A stretch of DNA of 64,000 nt, taken from contig JACJWR010000002.1 in NCBI GenBank assembly GCA_020637055.1, forward strand, positions 62,001 through 126,000. Direction: 5' to 3'. This DNA is from Actinomycetota bacterium (GTDB lineage Bacteria; Actinomycetota; Actinomycetes; S36-B12; UBA10799). The notes under the pieces are model-generated. The model was not told the DNA's origin. It saw nothing but the letters and a program-made list of their open reading frames with translations, and ran no database searches. Positions 8,361-16,482 of this stretch are shown one piece after another (position 1 is the first letter of the stretch; the number at the start of each line of letters is the position of its first letter). A program made the position numbers and the translations under genes.

Positions 8361-8966
8361 CTACTTGCCCTTCGCCGCGACTGGTTCGCCGCCGGCTTTC
8401 ACCCGGGGGAGCGGCACCCGCAGCCTTCGGATCTGCAGGGCCCGCATGACCCCGTAGAACACCGCGCCCTTGCGATCGGCCTTCTCCGGCCACTTCGCCA
8501 CGAGGGCCGACTTGAGCCTCATCGCGATGAAAACGAGCGTGAGGATCATCAGGACCATGATCGCGTACCACGAGATGCTGGCGAAGAACCGAATCTGTGG
8601 CTGCGGGACCAGGGTGAGTACGAGGATCACGAGCACCAGCGGAAGGAAGTATTCGCTGACCAGTCGGCGACTGTCGACCCAGTCCCGCACGAATCGGCGC
8701 ACCGGGCCGCGGTCCCGGGCAGGGAGCGCACTCTCCTCACCCCGCATCATCGCTTCGCGCTGCTCGGCCCGGGCGATCCGGTCGCGCTCGCGCATCGCGC
8801 GCTTGGCGGCTTTGGGGTCGGCCGGGATCTTCAACGATTGCTTCCGCGCAGCTTCGGCATCCTTGCGCTTGGGCGTCGGGTGGCCCTTGCCTTGCGGTTC
8901 GTCGGGCACCTCGGCGGCTGCGTCGAGGTCGGGCGACTGGTCACTGGGCTGTGATCGGCGAAACAC
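8361..8966 (-). CDS. DUF3043-domain membrane protein
   Basis: This 201-residue protein has a long charged, lysine/arginine-rich N-terminal half (about 1-100) followed by two hydrophobic segments (about 112-130 and 135-155) and a basic tail ending in KGK. This fits the actinobacterial DUF3043 family, whose function is unknown. The GTG start at 8966 is supported by a -10 box TACCCT 6 bases upstream, implying a leaderless mRNA. It is followed without a gap by the aldo/keto reductase. Confidence 0.85.
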   Translation of the reverse strand: MFRRSQPSDQSPDLDAAAEVPDEPQGKGHPTPKRKDAEAARKQSLKIPADPKAAKRAMRERDRIARAEQREAMMRGEESALPARDRGPVRRFVRDWVDSRRLVSEYFLPLVLVILVLTLVPQPQIRFFASISWYAIMVLMILTLVFIAMRLKSALVAKWPEKADRKGAVFYGVMRALQIRRLRVPLPRVKAGGEPVAAKGK

Positions 8967-8972
8967 CCGTCT

Positions 8973-8978
8973 AGGGTA
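8973..8978 (-). promoter_or_regulatory. -10 box of a leaderless promoter (DUF3043 gene)
   Basis: TACCCT on the minus strand ends 6 bases before the GTG at 8966, so transcription would begin at or next to the start codon. Confidence 0.6.
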
Positions 8979-9142
8979 CGACGTCGAACGGCCGTCGGCC
9001 TCGTGCGCGGCGGCTACGGCGTTGTCTCGGGGGTGAACCGATCGGTCATGGCATAGGCTTTGGCCAATGCGGTGTGCGTGTCCGCCCGGGTCGGCGGCGG
9101 ATCCACGCGCGTGCTGCGACGACCTTGTTGGAAGGGACTCCC

Positions 9143-9934
9143 ATGGGCATGTGGCAACGGTTCAAGTTGATCTTCAAGTCGAAGGCCAACAGGGCTCTCG
9201 ACCGGGCGGAGAACCCGGCGGAGACGCTGGACTACAGCTACGAGAAGCAACTCGACCTGCTGCAGAAGGTGCGCCGGGGGGTGGCCGACGTGGCGACGTC
9301 GCGCAAGCGACTGGAACTGCAGATCAAGGGCCTCGAGACGCAGTCGGCCAAGTTGGAGGACCAGGCTCGTGCCGCGCTCAGCCACGGCCGTGAGGACCTC
9401 GCCCGGGAGGCGCTCACCCGCCGCAGCGGGTTGACCAACCAGATCACCGACCTGCAGGGGCAACTGGCCACGCTGCAGGACCAGGAGGAGAAGCTCACCG
9501 GGGCGGCGCAGCAGTTGCAGGCCAAGGTGGAGGCCTTCCGCACCCGCAAGGAGACGATCAAGGCCAACTACTCGGCGGCCGAAGCGCAGACCAAGATCAA
9601 CGAAGCCTTCTCCGGCATCTCGGACGAACTCGGGGAGGTCGGACTCGCGATCCAACGCGCCGAGGACAAGACCGCCGAGATGACCGCGCGGGCAGGGGCG
9701 ATCGACGAGTTGCTCGCCTCCGGCGCCCTTGAAGATGCCACCGGTACGTCCAAGGACAGCATCACCGCAGAACTTGAGCGGCTGTCGTCCACCTCGGACG
9801 TGGAGGACACCTTGGCCAAGCTGCGCGCGGAGGTCGGCGGGGCGCCCGAGAAGCCAGCTGTGGAGGCGCCGAAGGCGACCGGTGACACCCCGGTAGCCGA
9901 GGAGGCCACCATCGTCGAGGAGGGTCCGAAGTAG
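9143..9934 (+). CDS. pspA: PspA/IM30 family membrane-stress protein
   Basis: This 263-residue, almost wholly helical protein starts MGMWQRFKLIFKSKANRALD, the amphipathic membrane-binding N-terminus of PspA/IM30, followed by long coiled coil (about 25-220) and an acidic tail. PspA proteins bind and stabilise stressed membranes, forming ESCRT-III-like assemblies. The ATG at 9143 is chosen because GAAGGGA lies at correct spacing and the family begins there; the open frame to 9074 is not conserved-looking. It lies upstream of htpX and pspAB, the usual actinobacterial stress group. Confidence 0.93.
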   Translation: MGMWQRFKLIFKSKANRALDRAENPAETLDYSYEKQLDLLQKVRRGVADVATSRKRLELQIKGLETQSAKLEDQARAALSHGREDLAREALTRRSGLTNQITDLQGQLATLQDQEEKLTGAAQQLQAKVEAFRTRKETIKANYSAAEAQTKINEAFSGISDELGEVGLAIQRAEDKTAEMTARAGAIDELLASGALEDATGTSKDSITAELERLSSTSDVEDTLAKLRAEVGGAPEKPAVEAPKATGDTPVAEEATIVEEGPK

Positions 9935-9991
9935 CCCGGGGCCGGAACTCCCTGCGGTCGCGGCACGGCCGGCAGCGGGGACAATAGAGGT

Positions 9992-10888
9992 ATGAAGTCC
10001 CGCTATGCACCCGATCGCGGTCTCACTACCCGCATGGGGCTCACCATGTTCCTGCTGGGGCTGCTGTATGTGGTTGTCATCGGCTTGCTCATCGCACTGG
10101 GGGTCGGCTGGTTCTTCGCGATGGTGATCGCGGCCGGTGGATTGTTCGCCCAGTGGTACTTCTCCGACACCATGGCGCTGCACGGGATGCGCGCGCGGGT
10201 GGTGACGCCGGAGCAGGCGCCACAGTTGCACGCCATCGTGGACCGGCTGTGCGCGATGGCGGACATGCCCAAGCCCCGGGTTGCAATCACCGACACGGAC
10301 ATGCCGAACGCCTTCGCCACCGGACGCAGCCCGAATCGATCGGTGGTCTGCGTCACCACCGGGTTGCTCGCGCGGCTCGATTCCGACGAGGTGGAGGCGG
10401 TGCTCTCCCACGAGTTGTCCCACGTCGCCCACCGCGACGTGCTGGTGATGACCATGGCCTCGGTGGCCGGCGTCGTGGCCGGATTCATGACCCGCATGGT
10501 GCTGTGGGGAGGCATCGGGCGCAGCCGGGACAACAACGGCAACGCGGCCCTGATGGTGGTGGCGGTGCTGGTGGTGTCGGTGCTGGTCTACTTCATCAGT
10601 TTCCTGCTCACCAGGATGCTGTCGCGCTATCGCGAACTCGCGGCCGATCGCGCCGGTGCCCTGCTCACCGGACGACCCACCCAACTGGCCTCCGCATTGC
10701 AGAAGATCTCCGGCACCATGGCGCAGATCCCGTCGCGCGACCTGCGCACGGCGGAGAACTTCAACGCCTTCTTCTTCGCGCCGGCGCTGGCGCCTGGTCA
10801 AAGCCTTGCGTCGCTGTTCGCCACCCACCCGCCGCTCGACAAGCGACTGGAGAACTTGGCCAAGGTCGCGGCCCAACTCGGGCAGTGA
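9992..10888 (+). CDS. htpX: M48 family zinc metalloprotease HtpX
   Basis: HtpX (298 residues) is a membrane-bound zinc protease for quality control of membrane proteins. Two N-terminal helices (about 15-55) precede the metal site HELSH at 140-144, a second helix pair follows (about 158-200), and the third ligand is in RELAADRAG near 215. The late ATHPPLDKRLENL segment is typical. The start is 57 bases after pspA on the same strand. Length and motif order are those of active HtpX. Confidence 0.95.
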   Translation: MKSRYAPDRGLTTRMGLTMFLLGLLYVVVIGLLIALGVGWFFAMVIAAGGLFAQWYFSDTMALHGMRARVVTPEQAPQLHAIVDRLCAMADMPKPRVAITDTDMPNAFATGRSPNRSVVCVTTGLLARLDSDEVEAVLSHELSHVAHRDVLVMTMASVAGVVAGFMTRMVLWGGIGRSRDNNGNAALMVVAVLVVSVLVYFISFLLTRMLSRYRELAADRAGALLTGRPTQLASALQKISGTMAQIPSRDLRTAENFNAFFFAPALAPGQSLASLFATHPPLDKRLENLAKVAAQLGQ

Positions 10889-10929
10889 CCCCGGCCGGAC
10901 ACCGCGCCCGGGTGTCACGAACGAGCGCG

Positions 10930-10935
10930 TAGGGT
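10930..10935 (+). promoter_or_regulatory. -10 box of a leaderless promoter (pspAB)
   Basis: TAGGGT ends 7 bases before ATG 10943. It supports that start and a separate leaderless transcript for pspAB in addition to read-through from htpX. Confidence 0.55.
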
Positions 10936-10942
10936 GCCCACC

Positions 10943-11524
10943 ATGGGAATGTTCGACGCCATCATGGGGCGCAAGAAGCCACCAAAGCCCGATCTGGACA
11001 ATCTGTTCGGACTGCCCAGTGCGGCCATCACGTTGGAGGCGGCGGTCGGATTCACCCCCACCGGAACCGGCGCGGTCGCCTTCCGCGCGCCCGAAGGCAA
11101 GGCGTTCGCAGACGTCGCCGCCGAGGTCACCGAACTCGTGAGCGGTAGCGGCAAACTGCCGATCGAAGTCACCACCGACGAATACGGCTACACCTGGGTA
11201 GTGCTGACCACCGAGCCGCCGGACATGGCGACCCTGGTCACCGACCTGCACGCGGTGAACGTCAGCCTGGTGGACGCGGGCTTCGGCCCCACCTTGCTGT
11301 GCACCTTGGTGACCTTCGGGGATGAGCGCGGTCGGCGGCTGGCGCTGGTGTACCTGTTCAAGCAGGGGTCCTTCTACCCGTTCGTGCCGGACCCGGAGTC
11401 CGGACCCAATCGGCGCGACAACATCGTCGAACTCCAGGTGCGCGACCTGGTGGCCGACGATCTTCGGGTGGAGCCCGACCTCACCCGCTGGTTCGCCATC
11501 TGGGGAGCCCCGGGCTTGGGCTAG
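10943..11524 (+). CDS. pspAB: PspA-associated protein PspAB
   Basis: This 193-residue cytoplasmic protein begins MGMFDAIMGRKK and contains the conserved AITLEAAVGF and LVYLFKQGSFYPF stretches of the PspAB family, which occurs next to pspA and htpX in many Actinobacteria. The ATG at 10943 is preferred to the in-frame GTG at 10934 because a TANNNT -10 box lies 7 bases before it. The biochemical role is not defined; association with the PspA membrane-stress response is inferred from conserved neighbourhood. Confidence 0.88.
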   Translation: MGMFDAIMGRKKPPKPDLDNLFGLPSAAITLEAAVGFTPTGTGAVAFRAPEGKAFADVAAEVTELVSGSGKLPIEVTTDEYGYTWVVLTTEPPDMATLVTDLHAVNVSLVDAGFGPTLLCTLVTFGDERGRRLALVYLFKQGSFYPFVPDPESGPNRRDNIVELQVRDLVADDLRVEPDLTRWFAIWGAPGLG

Positions 11525-11569
11525 TCGGGGAGTCGGGCATCGGGAGGGGCCGGTTGCGGACTCGCCTCT

Positions 11570-12766
11570 TCAGTCCTTCGGTGCAGTGACCCCGGGGAGA
11601 GCCAACATCTGGTCAAGGGCGACCCGGGCGTCGTGCGCATCGCGGGCGTTCACCGTGATCTGGTTGATCACTCGACCTTCGACCAGGTTCTCCAACGCCC
11701 AGACCAGGTGGGGCAGGTCGATTCGGTTCATGGTCGAGCAGTAGCACACGGTGCGATCCAGGAACACGATCTGCTTGTCCGGGTGCCGCTCGGCCAGTCG
11801 CCGCACCAAGTTCAGCTCCGTGCCGATCGCCCACGCGCTACCGGGCTCGGCCGCCTCAAGGGTGGTGATGATGTGCTCGGTGGAGCCGACGTAGTCGGCG
11901 GCGAGCACCACCTCGTGGCGGCATTCCGGATGCACCAGGACGTTCACCCCGGGGATTCGCTCGCGCACTTCGGTCACCGATTCGGCGGTGAACCGGCCGT
12001 GAACCGAGCAGTGCCCCCGCCAAAGAATCATCTTGGCCGAGCGCAGTTGCTCGGTGCTGAGTCCACCTCGGGGCCGGTGCGGGTTGTAGACCACGCAGTC
12101 GTTCAACGAGAGACCGAGATCCCGCACGGCGGTGTTCCGGCCGAGGTGCTGGTCTGGCAGGAACAGCACCCGTTCGCCCTGCTCGAAGGCCCACTCCAGG
12201 GAAGCCTTGGCGTTGCTCGAGGTGCACACCGTCCCGCCGTGCCGGCCGGTGAAGGCCTTGATCGCGGCGGCGGAGTTCATGTAGGTGACCGGTACCGTCG
12301 AGTCGGCGACTCCAGCCGCCGCCAACTCCCGCCAACACGCTTCGACCTGTTCGATCGCGGCCATGTCCGCCATCGAACAGCCCGCGGCGAGGTCCGGCAG
12401 GATCACGAGTTGATCGTCGGAGGTGAGGATGTCGGCGCTCTCGGCCATGAAATGCACGCCACAGAAAACGATGTACTCGCTCTCGGGGCGGGCAGCCGCT
12501 TCTCGTGCCAACTTGAAGGAGTCGCCGGTGACGTCGGCGAATTCGATGACCTCATCGCGCTGGTAGTGGTGACCGAGCACGAACACGCGCTCGCCCAGGG
12601 CGGCCTTCGCGGCGCGGGCACGGGCCACCAGTTCCGGATCGCTGGGTGAGGGGAGGGAACCCGGGCAGTCCACACCCCGCTCCGAGAGCGGGTCCGACTC
12701 CTGGCCGAGCAGGAGCAGCGCGAGCGGGGTGGCTTCCGGTTCGGTGAATCCGCCGATCGACGACAT
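11570..12766 (-). CDS. nadA: Quinolinate synthase NadA
   Basis: NadA condenses iminoaspartate with dihydroxyacetone phosphate to quinolinate, the second step of de novo NAD synthesis, and carries a [4Fe-4S] cluster. The three ligand cysteines are visible: VFCGVHFM (C102), HPECRHE and VCYCSTMN. The early LGHHYQRDEV and the AGCSMADM segments are also typical. The ATG at 12766 gives 398 residues, a normal length; the open frame further upstream runs through the divergent gene and is not coding. No nadB or nadC is adjacent. It is divergent from the glycerate kinase around a perfect inverted repeat. Confidence 0.95.
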   Translation of the reverse strand: MSSIGGFTEPEATPLALLLLGQESDPLSERGVDCPGSLPSPSDPELVARARAAKAALGERVFVLGHHYQRDEVIEFADVTGDSFKLAREAAARPESEYIVFCGVHFMAESADILTSDDQLVILPDLAAGCSMADMAAIEQVEACWRELAAAGVADSTVPVTYMNSAAAIKAFTGRHGGTVCTSSNAKASLEWAFEQGERVLFLPDQHLGRNTAVRDLGLSLNDCVVYNPHRPRGGLSTEQLRSAKMILWRGHCSVHGRFTAESVTEVRERIPGVNVLVHPECRHEVVLAADYVGSTEHIITTLEAAEPGSAWAIGTELNLVRRLAERHPDKQIVFLDRTVCYCSTMNRIDLPHLVWALENLVEGRVINQITVNARDAHDARVALDQMLALPGVTAPKD

Positions 12767-12777
12767 GGGCACATCTT

Positions 12778-12810
12778 CGCACGGGGGTGGGTAGATTGTT
12801 CCCCCGTGCG
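12778..12810. repeat. Perfect inverted repeat over the nadA/glycerate kinase divergent promoter
   Basis: Ten-base arms CGCACGGGGG (12778-12787) and CCCCCGTGCG (12801-12810) match perfectly around a 13-base spacer that holds the TAGATT -10 box of the glycerate kinase. The right arm includes that gene's GTG start, and the left arm begins 11 bases from the nadA start. A dimeric repressor site is the simplest reading. Confidence 0.6.
12792..12797 (+). promoter_or_regulatory. -10 box of a leaderless promoter (glycerate kinase)
   Basis: TAGATT ends 8 bases before the GTG at 12806 and lies in the spacer of the inverted repeat. Confidence 0.55.
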
Positions 12811-13963
12811 CCTCCTCATCGCTCCGGATTCCTTCGCCGGCACCCTCAGTGCGGTGCAGTCCGCGCATGCGATCGCCAGTGGCTGGCGGTCGCATGCGCC
12901 CGACGATCAGACGATCGAGCGGCCGATGTCCGACGGGGGCCCCGGCTTCGTCGGGGTGATAGCCAAGGCACTCGGCGCGCAACTCGTCGAGACGTCAGTG
13001 ACCGGACCGCTCGGCGACGAGGTTCCGGCGGAGTTCGCCGTGCACGGCAGCACGGCCTACGTCGAGGCGGCCCAGGCGTGCGGCCTGGCCCTGGTACCGC
13101 CAGGCCAACGCAACCCGGAAGACACCACCAGCTACGGGGTGGGGCAACTGCTGAAAGCCGCCCTCGCCGAAGGGGTCGAGCGGATCGTCATCGGCCTCGG
13201 CGGAACGGCCACGAACGATGCTGGCGCAGGCATGCTCGCTGCTTTGGGTGCCACCGCGGATGGGGCCCTGGATTGCGGCCCACGGCAGTTCGCCCGGTTG
13301 CGCGAGATCGATCTGGGTGTGCCCCGGCGGTTGTTCGCCGACGTCGACCTTGTTGTTGCCACCGATGTCGACAATCCGCTCTTGGGGCTGCGCGGTGCCT
13401 CGCGCTCCTTCGGCCCGCAGAAAGGTGCCTCCGAAGAGCAGGTCATGCGACTGGAGGGGGCGCTGGAGCATTTCCACGAGACGGTGGGCAAGTTGCCAGA
13501 CGGCAAGGATCCCGCCGTTGCCCTCGGGGCCGGTGCTGCCGGGGGACTCGGCTACGCGCTGATGATGCTCGGGGCCACCAGGGTTCCTGGGATCGCCACG
13601 GTGATGGACATCGTGGGTCTCGCCGACTTGATCGAGCAGGCCGATCTGGTGATCACCGGCGAAGGGTGCTTCGACTGGCAGTCGCTGCGTGGCAAGGTCG
13701 TCAGCGGTGTTGCGGCGATGGCCCTCAACGACGCGAAGCCGTGTGTGGTGCTCGCCGGTCAGGTGATGGTGGGCCGCAGGGAGTACACCGCGACCGGGGT
13801 CGCGGCGGCCTACAGCGTGAGCGACATCGCCGGCGGTGTGGAGGAGTCCATGGCCGATCCGGCCGGCGCGTTGGCGGCGGCCGCTGCTCGGGTCGCCAAG
13901 ACCTGGTCGGCTGGTCGCCGCAGGTCCCAGCGCGAGCGCGGAACGGCGCCGGACGGGGAATAA
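12806..13963 (+). CDS. Glycerate kinase (GarK/GlxK family)
   Basis: This 385-residue protein phosphorylates glycerate, feeding it into glycolysis as 2- or 3-phosphoglycerate. Family features are the N-terminal IAPDSFAGTLSA, MSDGGPGF, the GLGGTATNDAGAG nucleotide loop and the late VITGEGCFDWQS. GTG at 12806 is the likely start, with a -10 box 8 bases upstream and no room for a leader. It corresponds in position to the glycerate kinase gene of mycobacteria (Rv2205c), before the erpA-like gene. The basic C-terminal tail is unremarkable. Confidence 0.92.
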   Translation: MRLLIAPDSFAGTLSAVQSAHAIASGWRSHAPDDQTIERPMSDGGPGFVGVIAKALGAQLVETSVTGPLGDEVPAEFAVHGSTAYVEAAQACGLALVPPGQRNPEDTTSYGVGQLLKAALAEGVERIVIGLGGTATNDAGAGMLAALGATADGALDCGPRQFARLREIDLGVPRRLFADVDLVVATDVDNPLLGLRGASRSFGPQKGASEEQVMRLEGALEHFHETVGKLPDGKDPAVALGAGAAGGLGYALMMLGATRVPGIATVMDIVGLADLIEQADLVITGEGCFDWQSLRGKVVSGVAAMALNDAKPCVVLAGQVMVGRREYTATGVAAAYSVSDIAGGVEESMADPAGALAAAAARVAKTWSAGRRRSQRERGTAPDGE

Positions 13964-14028
13964 GTTAGGCTTGCCTTTCGTTGCGAGCACGTCGCGGGCG
14001 CGGTGTCCGTGACGCCGGGAGGAGAGAA

Positions 14029-14391
14029 ATGACCACTGAGAGCGTCGTCGATGGCACTGAAACTGCCGAGGGCATCGTGCTCACCGAGGCTGCTGCCTCC
14101 AAGGTCAAGGCATTGTTGACCCAGGAAGGTCGGGAAGACCTCTCGCTGCGCATCGCGGTGCAACCCGGCGGCTGCTCCGGACTTCGCTATCAGCTGTTCT
14201 TCGACGATCGCGCCCTTGACGGCGATATCGCCAAGGACTTCGGCGGGGTCAGCGTGGTGACCGACCGGATGAGCGCACCGTACCTGGGCGGCGCCGTGAT
14301 CGACTTCGTCGACACGATCGAGAAGCAGGGCTTCACCATCGACAACCCCAACGCCACCGGCTCCTGCGCCTGCGGCGACTCGTTCCACTGA
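14029..14391 (+). CDS. erpA: Iron-sulfur cluster insertion protein, HesB/IscA (ErpA) type
   Basis: This A-type carrier (120 residues) delivers Fe-S clusters to apoproteins. The three ligand cysteines are present: one in GGCSGLRYQ and two in SCACGDSF at the C-terminus. The ATG at 14029 has the strong ribosome-binding site GGAGGAGAG; an open frame upstream to 13981 is not conserved. A sequence resembling part of an IdeR box lies at 13965-13975. Nearby likely clients are NadA and the Rieske protein QcrA, both Fe-S proteins. Confidence 0.94.
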   Translation: MTTESVVDGTETAEGIVLTEAAASKVKALLTQEGREDLSLRIAVQPGGCSGLRYQLFFDDRALDGDIAKDFGGVSVVTDRMSAPYLGGAVIDFVDTIEKQGFTIDNPNATGSCACGDSFH

Positions 14392-14510
14392 GAAGCGTTC
14401 CGACGGCGGTACGCGCTCGGCACGGCCTTAAGTCTCACGAGTGACTCGCGGGACGGTTGCGTGCGGGTCCTGCCGGGCCTGCAGATAGGCGTCTGACAGA
14501 CTCTCGCTCC

Positions 14511-15491
14511 ATGCGCATCTGTGTCACCGGGTCGGTTGCCACCGACCACCTCATGACCTTCCCCGGTTCGTTCACCGACTCGCTGATGGCCGATCAGTTG
14601 CACACCATCAGCCTTTCCTTCCTGGTGGACGATCTACAAGTGCGTCGGGGTGGCGTCGGCGCCAACATCGCCTTCGGTCTGGCGAGCCTGGGTCTGCAGC
14701 CCATCCTGCTGGCCGCCGTCGGGCACGACTTCGGCGACTATCGCTCCTGGCTCGACCGGCACGGAGTCGACACCAGCGCGGTGCTCGAGTCGGAAGTCAG
14801 CCACACCGCGCGTTTCGTCTGCACGACCGACTCGGATCACAACCAAATCGCGTCGTTCTACCCCGGCGCCATGGTCGAGGCCCGCAACATCGAGATCGGA
14901 CCGCTGCAGCGGCGCTACGGATCGATCGACCTCGTCATCGTCGGTCCGAACGATCCCGAAGCCATGCTCCGGCACACCCAAGAATGCCGGGAACGCGCGA
15001 TCCCGTTCGTCGCCGACCCGTCGCAGCAGCTGGCGAGCATGGATGGTGAGTCGATCCGCCAACTCATCGACGGCGCCGCGTACCTGTTCACCAACGAGTA
15101 CGAAGCAGCCCTGACCGAGCAGAAGACCGGCTGGACCGCTGCCGAGATCCTCGAGCGGGTTGGGGTCAGGGTGACCACGTTGGGCAAGCACGGCGCCAAG
15201 GTCGAGACCGCTGCTGGTGAGATCGCCCGGGTGGGGGTGCCCGCCGAGCGCGGGTTGGCCGACCCGACCGGGGTGGGTGACGCGTTCCGCGCCGGGTATC
15301 TCGCCGGTGTGGCGTGGGGCTTCGGACCGGAACGATGCGCGCAACTCGGCTCCATGTTGGCGACGCTGGTGATCGAGACGGTCGGAACGCAGGAATATCA
15401 ACTCGACCATGCCGAGTTCGCCGAGCGTTTCGCCGAGGCGTACGGGGCCTCGGCGGCTGCCGAGCTGGCCACGGTCTTGGTGCCGGCCTAG
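14511..15491 (+). CDS. PfkB-family sugar/adenosine kinase
   Basis: This 326-residue protein is a ribokinase-fold kinase. It has the N-terminal GSVATDHLM, the RRGGVGANIA glycine motif that closes over the substrate, and the C-terminal DPTGVGDAFRAGY signature with the catalytic aspartate. It matches the position of Rv2202c (cbhK/adoK region) between the erpA-like gene and ctaC in mycobacteria, so adenosine or a related nucleoside is a possible substrate, but sugars cannot be excluded. The ATG at 14511 is set by the family N-terminus; the upstream open frame is ignored. Confidence 0.88.
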   Translation: MRICVTGSVATDHLMTFPGSFTDSLMADQLHTISLSFLVDDLQVRRGGVGANIAFGLASLGLQPILLAAVGHDFGDYRSWLDRHGVDTSAVLESEVSHTARFVCTTDSDHNQIASFYPGAMVEARNIEIGPLQRRYGSIDLVIVGPNDPEAMLRHTQECRERAIPFVADPSQQLASMDGESIRQLIDGAAYLFTNEYEAALTEQKTGWTAAEILERVGVRVTTLGKHGAKVETAAGEIARVGVPAERGLADPTGVGDAFRAGYLAGVAWGFGPERCAQLGSMLATLVIETVGTQEYQLDHAEFAERFAEAYGASAAAELATVLVPA

Positions 15492-15515
15492 CGGCCGCAT
15501 CCCCAACCCACCGCG

Positions 15516-16211
15516 ATGCCCGGCGTCATCCTGCCGAGGCAGGACGTGCCCGCAGACGTCACCCGGGCCACCGAAGTGGTGGCCGTGGGTGGTGAGATCT
15601 CGGCGGCGTCGATCGTGGCGGCCTACTCCCGGGGCGAGTTCCCGATGGAAGTGGAGGTGGCGCCGAACCTGTGGGTTCCCGCCTGGTACTCACCGGAAGA
15701 ACGAGCGGTGCTGCGACCGGGAGCGATCAGGGTGTCGCGATCGTTGCGACGCTCGATGCGGCGGTTCACGCTCAGCTACGACCGCGATTTCGCCGCGGTA
15801 CTGGAGGGGTGCGCCGATCCTGCTCGCGAGCACGGCTGGATCACCGACGACTATCGGGCCGCCTACCTAGAGCTTGCGACCGCCGGATACGCCCACTCGG
15901 TGGAGGTCTGGCAGGCGGGGGAGTTGGTCGGCGGTCTACTCGGCGTCCAGTTGGGTGGACTCTTCTGCGCCGACAGCAAGTTCCGACGGGTCACGGATGC
16001 GTCCAAGGCGGCCGTGGCGGGTCTGGCCGACTGGATGTTCTCCGGTGCGTCGGGCAATGCTCGGCTGATCGACGCCCAGTGGCTCACGGACCATCTCTCA
16101 TCGCTGGGCTTCGCCGCGATGCCGCGCACGCGATACCTCTCGGCGTTGCCCGGATTGCTCAGAGTGCCCGCAGCGTTTCCCGGCCCACCGCGCGACCCCG
16201 GCGGGCAGTGA
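15516..16211 (+). CDS. aat: Leucyl/phenylalanyl-tRNA--protein transferase
   Basis: Aat attaches Leu or Phe from tRNA to proteins with N-terminal Arg or Lys, marking them for ClpS/ClpAP decay. The 231-residue product has the GGEISAASIVAAYSRGEFPM start, AHSVEVWQAGELVGGLLGV, and a core ending in DASKAAVAGL and IDAQWLTDHLSSLGF. The usual GESMFS segment reads CADSKF, so one canonical stretch is changed. It begins 24 bases after the PfkB kinase and is probably cotranscribed. Confidence 0.9.
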   Translation: MPGVILPRQDVPADVTRATEVVAVGGEISAASIVAAYSRGEFPMEVEVAPNLWVPAWYSPEERAVLRPGAIRVSRSLRRSMRRFTLSYDRDFAAVLEGCADPAREHGWITDDYRAAYLELATAGYAHSVEVWQAGELVGGLLGVQLGGLFCADSKFRRVTDASKAAVAGLADWMFSGASGNARLIDAQWLTDHLSSLGFAAMPRTRYLSALPGLLRVPAAFPGPPRDPGGQ

Positions 16212-16233
16212 CCCCGGCAACCACTGCGCTGGC

Positions 16234-16482
16234 TCAGGCCTCGGGCAGCCGGATCACGAACACCCGCCAAGTTGCGGTGTCCGCACCTCCCGCCTCGATT
16301 GCCGACAGCAGCGTGGCGCCCCGCAGCCGACACCAGGCCGGCACATCGAATTCAGCCGCCGGATCGTCTGCCAAGAGCTCGACCACAGCTCCCGGCGTGC
16401 TGCGGGACGCCCTGCCGAGGGCCACGATCGGTGCCGGACAGCGCTGCCCGCGATAGTCCAACTCCGCATCCGCGCCGCTCAC
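16234..16482 (-). CDS. TusA-family sulfurtransferase
   Basis: This 82-residue protein has the TusA/SirA fold signature, with the persulfide-carrying cysteine C15 in RCPAPI. Such proteins relay sulfur from a cysteine desulfurase to tRNA thiolation or cofactor synthesis. Its ATG overlaps the stop of the upstream desulfurase-like gene in ATGA, so the pair is translationally coupled. From memory, some actinobacterial homologues carry both domains in one chain, which fits a shared job here. The upstream partner lacks its PLP lysine (see that entry). Confidence 0.88.
   Translation of the reverse strand: MSGADAELDYRGQRCPAPIVALGRASRSTPGAVVELLADDPAAEFDVPAWCRLRGATLLSAIEAGGADTATWRVFVIRLPEA

Noticed and set aside
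9014..11251. A 745-codon minus-strand open frame over pspA, htpX and pspAB
   Set aside because: Its composition is low-complexity and matches no family, while the plus-strand genes are all recognised with conserved motifs.
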